DNA of 35,667 bases from assembly GCF_018390595.1 (NCBI RefSeq), contig NZ_JAHBAV010000038.1, positions 1-35,667 of the forward strand, in the 5' to 3' direction. A program made the translations under genes and the position numbers. Shown one piece after another: positions 16,919 to 24,853 of this stretch; the stretch's first letter is position 1, and each line of letters starts with the position of its first letter. The notes beneath the pieces are model-generated. The model saw only the letters and a program-made list of their open reading frames with translations. It was not told the DNA's origin and made no database searches. This DNA is from Dietzia massiliensis (GTDB lineage Bacteria; Actinomycetota; Actinomycetes; Mycobacteriales; Mycobacteriaceae).

Positions 16919-19553
16919 GGTGGATCCAGGTGTCCTTCCCGCCCCCTCCGCTGGAGGCGTTGACGACCATGGTGCCCGCGGGCGCGACGCGTGTCATGGC
17001 GACCGGCGGGGCCTCGGCGACGATCTGCCCGGCCGCGTCGCGGCTGAGCATCACGAACGCCCGCATGTCCACGTGGCGACGCTGCAGTTCGTGCCCGTCG
17101 AACGTCGGCAGCGTGGACAGCGACTGCACCTCCTGCGCCACGAACCGCGAACCGTCGCGGCGCAGTTCGTCGCGCCGCTCGTCGAGCTCCCGCGGCGAGC
17201 ACTCCGGGCCCACCGTGATGCCGGACCCGCCGTAGCCGTCGATGGGCTTGACCACCAGCTCGCCGAGCCGGTCCAGCACCTCGCGCCGCTGCTCGGGGTC
17301 CGAGCACAGGTAGGTGTCGACCTGGCCGATCAGCGGCTTCTCGCCCAGGTAGAAGTCGATGATCTGCGGGACCCGCGCGTAGATGGCCTTGTCGTCGGCC
17401 GCCCCGTTGCCCGGCGCGTTCACCACGGCCACGGCCCCCTCGGCCATTGCGCCGAGCAGCCCACGCCGCAGGCGCACACCGTCCGCGCCGTCCGACGAGA
17501 GGAGCATCTCCTCGTCCATACGGACGTAGAGGACGTCGATGGGGTGGCGGCCCTCGTCGTCATCGCCATAGACCTTCCCGTCCGCACACACCAGGCGGTC
17601 CGGGGTCACCACCACGGCGTCCACCGCCTCGGCGGCGTGGATGAGGTCGAAGGCCTCCAGCTCGTCCTCGGCGACCACCACGGCGATCCGCGGATCGTCC
17701 ACACCCTCCGGCGCGGCCGCGCGCAACGTCCTCCCCAGCAGCTCCAGGCCGGCGCGCGGGTCGTGCACCTCGGAGCGCGCGCCGAACTCGGGATACCCCT
17801 CGGCGATCCGGTCACGCAGCGCGACGGCCATGGCCAGGCCGCCCGGCATCCGCAGGTTGTCCTCGAGCACGATCCACTCGCCCGGCCCCGTCGAGACCAG
17901 GTCGGCGCCACACACCGGGGCGTGCAGCACGCCCTCCGGCACCGCGCGGCCCGTCGGCCGGAAACCGGGCGCCCGCTCGAGAGCCTCGGGCGGCACGATC
18001 CCTGCCCGCGTGATCTCGCTCGGGCCGTAGATGTCCTGGAGGAACATCTCCATCGCGCGAGCGCGCTGCTCGAGCCCCGCGGAGATGCGGCTCCACTGGT
18101 CGGCGGGCACGATGCGCGGCACGGCGTCCAGCGGGAAGACCTGCGGCTCGTCGTAGCCGTACACCTTGAGCGTGATGCCGAGGTCGCGCAGGCGGTCGTC
18201 GACGCCGGCCTTGCGGTCGCGCAGGGTCTCGGGGCCGAGGTCGGAGACGGCCTTGAGCACGTCCACGTACTCGGGTCGCGGCGCGCCGTCGGCGGTGATC
18301 GCCTCGTCGTGGACGTCCTCGGTGACGGCCTCGCCGAGCGGCGAGTACGCGGACAGCATGGAGCGCATGCCACGGTCGTCGGAGACGGCACGCGGCCGCA
18401 GCCGGCCCGAGGTCTCGGCGAGCAGCACGGAGACCACGTCGCCGCGGCGACCGCGCCGCCGGTGCGCGGCGCGCTGCCGGGCGGCCGAGGTGCCTGTCGC
18501 GCGTACCCCGTCGAGGAGGTCGCGCACGAGGTCGGCCTCACCGGTGGCCTCGATGTGCGACTCGAGGTCGGCGACCAGGTCCACGAGCACCTCGGTGGCG
18601 GGCCGGGGCGTCCCGGTGACCACGTCCACGAGGTCTCCCTCGAGGCCGGACCGCGCCGCGCGCCAGAACGCCGCGTCCAGCACGGCCGGGGAGGGGTCGT
18701 CCCAGGGGCTCTCACCGTCGGCGCGCTCGGCCAGGAGGGTGTCGACGACCGCGCGGAACAGAGCGGCGACGACGACGAGGGTGTCCACCGTGCTACAGGA
18801 GTCGCACGCCCGGAATTCGACCCCGGCGCCGTCCCGGGACGGGCGGATGTCGATCTCGAGCGCCTCCCGGCCCGGCACGACACCGGTGTCGACGAGTTCG
18901 TCCTCGGCCGCGAGCAGGCCCTCGGCGGTGTCGGTGGCGAACGCGGTGACGTGGGCGGGCGACCAGCGGGCCTCGAAGGTGCGTGTGGAGGCGTAGCCGG
19001 AGTCGGTGCCGTCGGCCCAGTAGGGCGAGCTCGCGCTCATGGCCAGCAGCGTGGGGGCCACCGCGACCGCCCGCCGGGCGACGTACTGGGCCTCGTCCGC
19101 GTCGGCGACCTCCACCACCACGGAGAAGCGGGCGGCCGCGCGCGTCTGCGCCTCCCGGCCGGGGCCGGGATGGAAGTCGCCGGGGCCCGGGTCGAACTCG
19201 ACACCCGGAGAGGCGAGCGAGCCCGCGGCCACGATCCCCGCGTGTGACGTCTCCGCGGCCTCGCCGAGGGTCCGGCGGTTGCGTCGGATCGCCTCGGCGA
19301 GGTCCTCGAGTCGCGTGTGCGCGCCCGCCTCCGACACCAGGAGGGCCCCGTGGTGTGCGGACGACACGGGGCTCGCGCCGCCGTCAGCGGTGCCGCCGTG
19401 AACGGAGTCGGCGGAGTCGGCGGAGTCGGCGGAGTCGGCGCTGTCGGCGAGGGTGGCGAGCACCTCGGGCGCGCAGCGCACCGGCCGTCGGGTACGGAGG
19501 TCGACGAGGTGGAGCTCCTCCTCGACCCTGATCCATCGTTGTCGGTCTGGCAT
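16911..19553 (-). CDS. Carboxylate-amine ligase (GCS2) fused to a circularly permuted type 2 ATP-grasp
   Basis: An 880-residue two-domain protein. Residues 1 to about 385 resemble the GCS2/YbdK glutamate-cysteine ligase-like family ('IRVEEELHLVD', 'ETSHAGIVAAG', 'SVVVEVADADEAQYV', 'EALEIDIRPSRDGAGVEFRACDS'). Residues from about 405 to 880 match the circularly permuted ATP-grasp family (DUF404/DUF407). They include 'YDEPQVFPLDAVPRIVP', 'RARAMEMFLQDIYG', 'EWIVLEDNLRMPGG', 'GELVVKPIDGYGGSGI' and 'RHVDMRAFVMLS'. Both halves are predicted to form amide bonds with ATP. The fusion occurs in actinobacteria; its product is unknown to me. The N-terminal domain contains a Ser-Ala-Asp repeat encoded by a 9-base tandem repeat. 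It is the first gene of an overlapping unit with the S9 and M20D hydrolases. Confidence 0.88.
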   Translation of the reverse strand: MPDRQRWIRVEEELHLVDLRTRRPVRCAPEVLATLADSADSADSADSADSVHGGTADGGASPVSSAHHGALLVSEAGAHTRLEDLAEAIRRNRRTLGEAAETSHAGIVAAGSLASPGVEFDPGPGDFHPGPGREAQTRAAARFSVVVEVADADEAQYVARRAVAVAPTLLAMSASSPYWADGTDSGYASTRTFEARWSPAHVTAFATDTAEGLLAAEDELVDTGVVPGREALEIDIRPSRDGAGVEFRACDSCSTVDTLVVVAALFRAVVDTLLAERADGESPWDDPSPAVLDAAFWRAARSGLEGDLVDVVTGTPRPATEVLVDLVADLESHIEATGEADLVRDLLDGVRATGTSAARQRAAHRRRGRRGDVVSVLLAETSGRLRPRAVSDDRGMRSMLSAYSPLGEAVTEDVHDEAITADGAPRPEYVDVLKAVSDLGPETLRDRKAGVDDRLRDLGITLKVYGYDEPQVFPLDAVPRIVPADQWSRISAGLEQRARAMEMFLQDIYGPSEITRAGIVPPEALERAPGFRPTGRAVPEGVLHAPVCGADLVSTGPGEWIVLEDNLRMPGGLAMAVALRDRIAEGYPEFGARSEVHDPRAGLELLGRTLRAAAPEGVDDPRIAVVVAEDELEAFDLIHAAEAVDAVVVTPDRLVCADGKVYGDDDEGRHPIDVLYVRMDEEMLLSSDGADGVRLRRGLLGAMAEGAVAVVNAPGNGAADDKAIYARVPQIIDFYLGEKPLIGQVDTYLCSDPEQRREVLDRLGELVVKPIDGYGGSGITVGPECSPRELDERRDELRRDGSRFVAQEVQSLSTLPTFDGHELQRRHVDMRAFVMLSRDAAGQIVAEAPPVAMTRVAPAGTMVVNASSGGGGKDTWIHRA
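19404..19448. repeat. 9-base tandem repeat encoding Ser-Ala-Asp
   Basis: GGAGTCGGC is present four times from 19404 to 19439, followed by the variant GCTGTCGGC to 19448. Read on the minus strand it encodes the SADSADSADSADS run near residue 40 of the ligase fusion. Copy changes keep the frame, so length polymorphism is possible but not on/off switching. Confidence 0.9.
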
Positions 19554-19611
19554 GAGCCCAGACGTTAGGACGTGGGGTGGGCGCCCGCATCCGGTCGCGG
19601 GCCCGTCCCGG

Positions 19612-20433
19612 TCAGCGCGCCTTCCACACGGGGGCCCGCTTCTCGGCGAACGCGCGCGGCCCCTCGACGGCGTCCTCCGAGATCATGACCGTGATCATCT
19701 CGGTGTCGCTGACCGTCCACCTGTCCGCCTCCGAGGGCCGCACCCCGTCGGCGATGCCGAGCGCGACCCGCTTGGTCCCCTGCACGGCCAGCGGGGCGTT
19801 GGCGGCGATCGCGGTGGCCAACCCGAGCGCCTCGTCGAGCAGACGATCGGCCGGCACGACGCGGTTGACGAGGTGCAGCTCGAGGGCTCGGTCGGCCGAG
19901 ACCGGCTCGCCGGTGAGGAGCATCTCCATGGCCACCCGGTGCGGCAGCTGGGCGGGCAGTCGGAACGCGCCGCCGGCGGCGGCGATGAGGCCGCGCTTGA
20001 CCTCGGGCAGGCCGAAGACGGCGTGCTCGGCCGCCACCACGAGGTCGCAGGCCAACGCGATCTCGCAGCCCCCGCCCAGGGCGGTGCCGTTGACGGCGGC
20101 GATCACCGGGACCGACACGTACTGCTGCATCATCCCGGCGAAGCCCCACTCGCGGTTCTCGGCGGGGAAGATGTCCTCGCCGCGGGCGATGGCCTTGAGG
20201 TCCGCGCCCGCGCAAAACGACTGCTCGCCCGCGCCGGTGATGACCACCGCCCGGACCTCCGGGTCGGTGTCGGCCTCGTGTAGCGCACGCCCGAGCAGGG
20301 TGCTCACCTCGCCGTTGACGGCATTGCGGGCCTCGGGACGGTCGAGGATCGCGAGCAGCACGTGGTCGCGACGCACGGTGCGGACGGCGGGGCGGATCTC
20401 GGGGTGGCCGGCGGGGCCGGCGGAGTCGGTCAT
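19612..20433 (-). CDS. Enoyl-CoA hydratase/isomerase (crotonase family)
   Basis: A 273-residue crotonase-fold protein from the ATG at 20433. The CoA-binding oxyanion motif is 'FCAGADLKAIARGE' (about 85-98) and the second is 'VNGTALGGGCEIALACD' (about 120-136). 'GLPEVKRGLIAAAGGAFRLP' places a Glu at one of the two catalytic positions. The C-terminal 'PRAFAEKRAPVWK' is the usual end of this family. A farther upstream GTG would add 21 residues not typical of the family. It hydrates enoyl-CoA in fatty or aromatic acid breakdown, but substrate cannot be read. It is divergent from the GntR regulator across about 210 bases, a likely regulatory pairing. Confidence 0.88.
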   Translation of the reverse strand: MTDSAGPAGHPEIRPAVRTVRRDHVLLAILDRPEARNAVNGEVSTLLGRALHEADTDPEVRAVVITGAGEQSFCAGADLKAIARGEDIFPAENREWGFAGMMQQYVSVPVIAAVNGTALGGGCEIALACDLVVAAEHAVFGLPEVKRGLIAAAGGAFRLPAQLPHRVAMEMLLTGEPVSADRALELHLVNRVVPADRLLDEALGLATAIAANAPLAVQGTKRVALGIADGVRPSEADRWTVSDTEMITVMISEDAVEGPRAFAEKRAPVWKAR

Positions 20434-20642
20434 GCACCCAGTCTCACCCGGCCGGATCGTGCGTGATGAAAATTCCCCGGTCGTCGGTGCGATCACTCCG
20501 CGGGTCCGGCGATCAGCGATGTTTCACGTGAATCACTGCGGTGCCACGAGCGCATCGTCGGGCGGGTACTGTGACACGCTACGGATATATCTGATTTGCG
20601 CTGCGGCCGCCCCGTGGCGAGCGCTTCGTATCGGGAAGTGAG
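20434..20642. promoter_or_regulatory. Divergent control region between the hydratase and the GntR regulator
   Basis: The 209-base gap holds a perfect 10-base palindrome TTCACGTGAA at 20523-20532 and the AT-rich motif ATATATCTGAT at 20585-20595. The latter resembles the motif before the aldehyde dehydrogenase operon (26370-26385). Both are candidates for binding by the adjacent GntR-family protein. No gene is seen in the gap. Confidence 0.4.
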
Positions 20643-21350
20643 GTGGCGGACTTGGCCCCCACGCGACTCGCTCAGCGTCCACAGCTGTCGGAGGAGGTCG
20701 CCGATCACGTCCGGACCCTCATCATGAGTGGCGAGCTCCGACCCGGCGACTTCATCCGGCTCGATGAGACGGCTGCAACACTCGGGGTCAGCGTCACCCC
20801 TGTTCGCGAGGCGCTGCTGACTCTGCGGGGCGAGGGACTGGTCGATCTCGTCCCCCGGCGCGGCTATCTGGTGTCTCCGATGAGCCGACAGGACGTGCAG
20901 GACATCTTCTGGCTCCAGGCCGAACTGTCCAAGCGCATCGTCGACCGTGCCATCGCCGGGTTCGACGCCGATGCCCTGGAGCGTCACGCCCGGCTCGTGG
21001 ACGATTTCGAGTCGGCCGCCTCGTCAGACGACGCGAACGGGGTGGTTCGCGCCCAGTACGCGATCCACCGCTCGATCAATCGCGCGTCGCGGTCGGACAA
21101 ACTGGCCCGCTTCCTCTCCAATGCCGCCCGTTACATGCCGTACCGGCTGTACGCGGAGGATCGGCAGTGGCGGGACGCCGCCCTCGCCGAAAACCGCCGC
21201 ATGCTCGAGGCACTACGCGCGGGCGACACGGCCACGGCCCACGAGGTGATCGACTCGGAGTTCGACAGGGGCGCCCGCCTGCTCGTGGACCATCTCGAGC
21301 GGGCGGGCGTGTGGGACGAGTCGAGGGGCGGGGACTCCGCGGACGCCTGA
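20643..21350 (+). CDS. GntR/FCD-family transcriptional regulator
   Basis: A 235-residue regulator from a GTG start. The N-terminal winged helix-turn-helix reads 'LSEEVADHVRTLIMSGELRPGDFIRLDETAATLGVSVTPVREALLTLRGEGLVDLVPRRGYLV' in overlapping segments, the GntR/FadR consensus. The FCD ligand domain follows (about residues 85-220) with 'YAIHRSINRAS' and 'ENRRMLEALRAGD', which place metal/ligand-binding Asp and His residues. Such proteins respond to small carboxylates or CoA thioesters. It is divergent from an enoyl-CoA hydratase gene and convergent, with only 9 bases between stops, to the acyl-CoA ligase that ends the catabolic operon. It is the best candidate regulator of both units. Confidence 0.9.
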   Translation: MADLAPTRLAQRPQLSEEVADHVRTLIMSGELRPGDFIRLDETAATLGVSVTPVREALLTLRGEGLVDLVPRRGYLVSPMSRQDVQDIFWLQAELSKRIVDRAIAGFDADALERHARLVDDFESAASSDDANGVVRAQYAIHRSINRASRSDKLARFLSNAARYMPYRLYAEDRQWRDAALAENRRMLEALRAGDTATAHEVIDSEFDRGARLLVDHLERAGVWDESRGGDSADA

Positions 21351-21359
21351 ACCCTCCGG

Positions 21360-22970
21360 TCAGACGCCCACGGTGCCGTGCTCGGCGCGGAGCGCGCCCT
21401 TGACCACCTTGCCGCTGGCGTTGCGCGGCAAGTCGTCCACGTGCACCAAATGCTTGGGCAGCTTGAAGCCGGCGAGCTTGTCCCGCAGCCACTCGGTGAG
21501 CTCCTCCAGGCTGATGTCGACGGCGTCGTCCAGCTCGTTCAGCGCGACCACCGCCACGGGGACCTCGCCCCACTTCTCGTCCTTGCGTCCGATCACCGCG
21601 ACCTCTCGGATCCGCGGATGGCCGGCGATGACGTTCTCCACCTCCGCGCAGTAGATGTTCTCACCACCGGAGATGATCATGTCCTTCTTACGGTCGACCA
21701 CGTAGACGAAACCCTCCTCGTCCATCCGCACCAGGTCCCCGGAGTGGAACCAGCCGCCCTCGAAGGCGTCCGCGGTCTCCCTCGGCTTGTTCCAGTACCC
21801 GGACATGGTGGTCGGACCGCGGTAGACGATCTCCCCCACCTCGCCGGGCCCCACCGGCTCACCGAACGGGTCGATCACCCTGGCCTGGAGGGTGGGGATG
21901 ACCTTGCCGACCGAGCCCAGTTTGCGGATCGCGTCGTCACCGTCGAGGGCGCACGTGATGGGACTCATCTCGGTCTGACCGAACACCGCGCAGTTCAACG
22001 CGTCCGGGAACGTCTCCGCCATGGCCCGCAGGATGGTGTCCGTCGAGGGGGCCGCCCCCCACGAGATGTTGCGCAACACCAGGGTCCGCGGCCGGGCCCG
22101 CTGTTCGGCGCAGACGGCCTGCCACTGCACGGGCACGAGGAAGACACTCGTGATGCGTTCGGCCTCGAGGGTGTCCAGGACCGCCGCGGGGTCGAAGGCC
22201 TGCAAGGGGTGGACGACCGTCACACCGCCGAGCTGCAGGCTGGGGGCGATCGCTCCGAGCGCCGCGATGTGGAACATCGGCGCTGCGCACAGGGAACGCC
22301 CTTCCTCGTCGAAGAGGCGGAACACCCGGATGCAGGTCAGTGACTGGGCGGTGAGGTTCTCGTAGGAGAGCATCGCCCCCTTGGGCCGGCCCGTGGTGCC
22401 GGACGTGTACATGATGAGGGCGGTCGAGTCCTCGGGGACGTCCACCGGATCATGCCTCGCACCCTCCTCCGCGAGCGCGTCGGCATACGTGATCTGGTCT
22501 TCCGCAGCGGACTCGCCGCCGATGACGATGTGCTCCCCCGGCTCCTCGCCCTGGGTGCGGATCGCGCCCACGAGCGGGGCGAGCACCGCGTCGGTGATGA
22601 CGACCTTCGGCGCGCAGTCACTGACCAGGTAGGCGAGCTCGCCCGGGGTGAGTCGGAAATTCACCGGCACCGCGATCGCACCCAGTTCGTTGATCCCGAG
22701 AATGGCTTCGACGAACTCGGGGTTATTGAGGGTGATGAGCATGACCCGATCGCCCCTGCCCACGCCGCGGCGGGCCAACGCGTCGGCGAAGCGGCCACTG
22801 CGCTCGTGCAGCTGCCTCCATGTGGTGGCCTGGCCAAGAAACCGCAACGCTTCGGCGTCCGGCTTCATCTCGGCATGGGTGGCGACCCACGTGTTCCAGG
22901 TGTTGCGGCGTGCGGCATGGAGTTCGGCGATGGGATCCGTTGTGGTGGAGTCCGCGACAGTGGTCATCAT
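21360..22970 (-). CDS. Acyl-CoA synthetase (AMP-forming, FadD-type)
   Basis: A 536-residue adenylate-forming ligase. The ATP loop is 'MYTSGTTGRPKGAMLS' (about 183-198). 'FGQTEMSP' is the A5 motif, 'GWFHSGDLVRMDEEGFVYVVDRKKDMI' covers A7-A8, and 'PRNASGKVVKGAL' holds the catalytic C-terminal lysine. 'SGGENIYCAEVE' is typical of fatty acyl-CoA synthetases. It activates a carboxylic acid to its CoA thioester via an acyl-AMP. Two ATG codons occur at 22970 and 22967; either could be used. It is the last gene of the minus-strand unit with the hydratase (35-base gap), the MpaB-type oxygenase and the aldehyde dehydrogenase. It would activate the acid that the dehydrogenase makes. Confidence 0.92.
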   Translation of the reverse strand: MMTTVADSTTTDPIAELHAARRNTWNTWVATHAEMKPDAEALRFLGQATTWRQLHERSGRFADALARRGVGRGDRVMLITLNNPEFVEAILGINELGAIAVPVNFRLTPGELAYLVSDCAPKVVITDAVLAPLVGAIRTQGEEPGEHIVIGGESAAEDQITYADALAEEGARHDPVDVPEDSTALIMYTSGTTGRPKGAMLSYENLTAQSLTCIRVFRLFDEEGRSLCAAPMFHIAALGAIAPSLQLGGVTVVHPLQAFDPAAVLDTLEAERITSVFLVPVQWQAVCAEQRARPRTLVLRNISWGAAPSTDTILRAMAETFPDALNCAVFGQTEMSPITCALDGDDAIRKLGSVGKVIPTLQARVIDPFGEPVGPGEVGEIVYRGPTTMSGYWNKPRETADAFEGGWFHSGDLVRMDEEGFVYVVDRKKDMIISGGENIYCAEVENVIAGHPRIREVAVIGRKDEKWGEVPVAVVALNELDDAVDISLEELTEWLRDKLAGFKLPKHLVHVDDLPRNASGKVVKGALRAEHGTVGV

Positions 22971-23005
22971 CTCGACCTTTCTGAGGGGTGAGGGAGGGGC
23001 GCGGG

Positions 23006-23797
23006 TCAGGAGAAGTTCGGGCGGCGTTTCTCGAGGATCGAGGACACGCCCTCGGCGAAGTCGGCTGAGGTCAGCAATTCACGCTGGCCCTCGTGCTCGC
23101 GGGCCAATGCGGCGTCGAGTTCGGCCAGGGTGGCTCCGGCGACGGCGCGTTTGGTCAGTTCGAGAGCCCGACGCGGCCCGCGGGCGAGCCGGCGGGCGAG
23201 CTTGGCGGCAGCCGGCCGGAGGTCCGATGACGGGTGGATCTCCAGGGCGAGTCCGACGTCGCGCGCCTCCGACGCGGAGACCGCATCGCCACGCAGGAGC
23301 ATCCGCGAGGCGATCGACCGCCCGACGGCCGCCGGCAGCAGCACGCTGGCGCCTCCGTCGGGCATGAGACCGATGTTGGTAAACGCGAACAGCAGGTAGG
23401 CGTCCTCGGACATGAGCACGAGGTCGGAGGCCAGCGCCAGCGAGACTCCCACGCCGGCCGCGGGCCCGGTGACCGCCGCGATCACCGGCACCTGCGTGGT
23501 GAGCACCGCGCGGACCAGGGCGGCCGCACGATCCATCGTCGCGTCGGAGGTGGGCGCGTCCTCCCCCGCTTCTCTCATCGCCTGCAGATCGGCACCGGTC
23601 GTGAACGCCCCGCCCTCTCCCGCCAGGACGATGGCCCGGGTGGCCGGATCGGCACCGTACTCCGTGATGATCTCGACCAGGGCCGTCACGGTGGAGTGGT
23701 CGAGCGCGTTCATCCGATCGGGCCGGTTGATACTGATCGTCACCACGCCCGGGTCGTCGTGGTCGACCCTGATCGCGTCGCGTCCGGTGGCGGTCAT
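23006..23797 (-). CDS. Enoyl-CoA hydratase/isomerase (crotonase family)
   Basis: A 263-residue crotonase-family protein from the ATG at 23797. 'FTTGADLQAMREAGED' (about 67-82) and 'VTGPAAGVGVSLALASDLVLMSEDAYLLFAFTNIGLMPDGGAS' in overlapping segments provide the oxyanion holes. The usual catalytic Glu positions carry Ala/Asn or Asp here ('FAFTNIGLMPDGG'), a pattern seen in isomerase-like or PaaG-like members. The exact reaction is therefore open. It sits between the frameshifted oxygenase and the acyl-CoA ligase and is probably co-transcribed with them. A longer N-terminal extension is open upstream but is not conserved-looking. Confidence 0.87.
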   Translation of the reverse strand: MTATGRDAIRVDHDDPGVVTISINRPDRMNALDHSTVTALVEIITEYGADPATRAIVLAGEGGAFTTGADLQAMREAGEDAPTSDATMDRAAALVRAVLTTQVPVIAAVTGPAAGVGVSLALASDLVLMSEDAYLLFAFTNIGLMPDGGASVLLPAAVGRSIASRMLLRGDAVSASEARDVGLALEIHPSSDLRPAAAKLARRLARGPRRALELTKRAVAGATLAELDAALAREHEGQRELLTSADFAEGVSSILEKRRPNFS

Positions 23798-23819
23798 CGA
23801 CTCGACTCCTTCGCCTCGA

Positions 23820-24245
23820 TCAACGTGCGGTCCCGCGGCCGGATGGGGCACGCCCCAGGTCCGCGGGCCGGTAACCATCCGGGTAGCCGGGGTACGTCCG
23901 GTTCTCGGTCCCGCGCGCGCCCAGTTCCCGGCGACGCACCGGCATCCACCGGACGATCTTCGACCGCGCCCGCAGTGCCCCGTACGCGGCCTCACGGAGC
24001 ACCGGCGGCTGCCACGGGAACCCGAAGGCGCGGGTCATGTCGTCGTCGATCAGCGACAGCACCACCCGGCGCACCACCGGCCGGACCGCCCGGGGATACC
24101 AGGAGCACATGAGGTCGAGGGTGTACGTGCCGATCAGCTCGTTGGTCGGGGCGTACCGCATGGCACGTGACTCGTAATCGTCCCGCCAGCGCCGGAACTC
24201 CCCGATGTCCTCGGGGATGTCGGCGATCTTCATCCGCTGACCCAC
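23820..24245 (-). pseudogene. C-terminal part of a frameshifted MpaB-type (DUF2236) oxygenase
   Basis: A 141-residue open frame continuing the oxygenase gene above it. 'VGQRMKIADIPEDIGEFRRWRDDYE' directly follows, in family alignments I know, the 'WIDANGWRRLHPHERLAAFHFYR' that ends the other fragment. The rest ('LIGTYTLDLMCSWYPRAVRPVVRRVVLSLIDDDMTRAFGFP') is the normal C-terminal domain. The GTG at 24245 is only the first in-frame start; ATG at 24233 also exists. Separate translation is possible but the fragment would lack the haem-binding half. The split is at a run of eight G residues on the coding strand. Confidence 0.8.
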
Positions 24246-24847
24246 CCCCCCCGGTAGAAGTGGAACGCGGCCAGGCGCTCATGCGGGTGCAGCCGTCGCC
24301 ACCCGTTCGCATCGATCCACTCCAGCGGTTCGTAGATGAACGTCGACAGCACGTAGAGCATGTCGTCGTTCGTGATGTCGTACCGGGCGTGCTGGCGGTT
24401 GATCACCCGCAACGCCTCCTTGCCCCGCGGCGAGTCGTACCCGTGCTCGACGAGCTCCACCATGAGCAGCGCCGTGTCGTCGTACCGCTTCTGCGGGTGG
24501 TCGCGAAAGTTGCCCGCCTCCTCCAACACAGCCGACACCGACGGGATGCAGTAGGTCCTGTACAGCGCCAACTCCAGAGCGCGCTGGTAGTCCCACGGGA
24601 ACTCGTACGTCGCGGTGATGCGGTGGATCTCCGCCGCGTCCGCCACCGGGTCCAACGTCGCGATGAGATCGCGCCAGAACCACCGGCCGGGCGTGAGCGG
24701 GACCCGCGCCGTGAGCGGGTGCTCGACCGCCGCGTCCACGATGAGCTCGGCAGGGATGGTTCCGAACACCCCGGGTAGCGCGGGCCGGTCCGGTCCCGAA
24801 GTCCTCGTCGTCGTCTCCCCCGTCTTTCCCGGAGCGGTGGCGGTCAT
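24230..24847 (-). pseudogene. N-terminal part of a frameshifted MpaB-type (DUF2236) oxygenase
   Basis: A 205-residue frame with the oxygenase MpaB/DUF2236 signature. 'PLTPGRWFWRDLIATLDPVADAAEI', 'YEFPWDYQRALELALYRTYCIPSVSAVL', 'HPQKRYDDTALLMVELVEHG' and 'INRQHARYDITNDDMLYVLSTFIYEPLEWID' are seen in order. The His in 'NRQHARY' is a likely haem ligand by comparison with latex-clearing protein relatives. The frame breaks at C8 on the plus strand (24245-24252, G8 in the gene), after which it ends in a short unrelated tail (GGWVSG). One added G, or two removed, would join it to the downstream frame. Either the gene is broken, or the tract is slippery, or the sequence has an error. The aldehyde dehydrogenase stop lies 6 bases upstream. 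Confidence 0.82.
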
Positions 24848-24853
24848 GTCACC

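Noticed and set aside
19404..19448. Phase variation by the 9-base repeat
   Set aside because: The unit is a multiple of three, so changes cannot shift the frame.
20523..20532. TTCACGTGAA as a defined operator
   Set aside because: A single 10-base palindrome without a second copy is weak evidence; kept only as a candidate within the intergenic feature.
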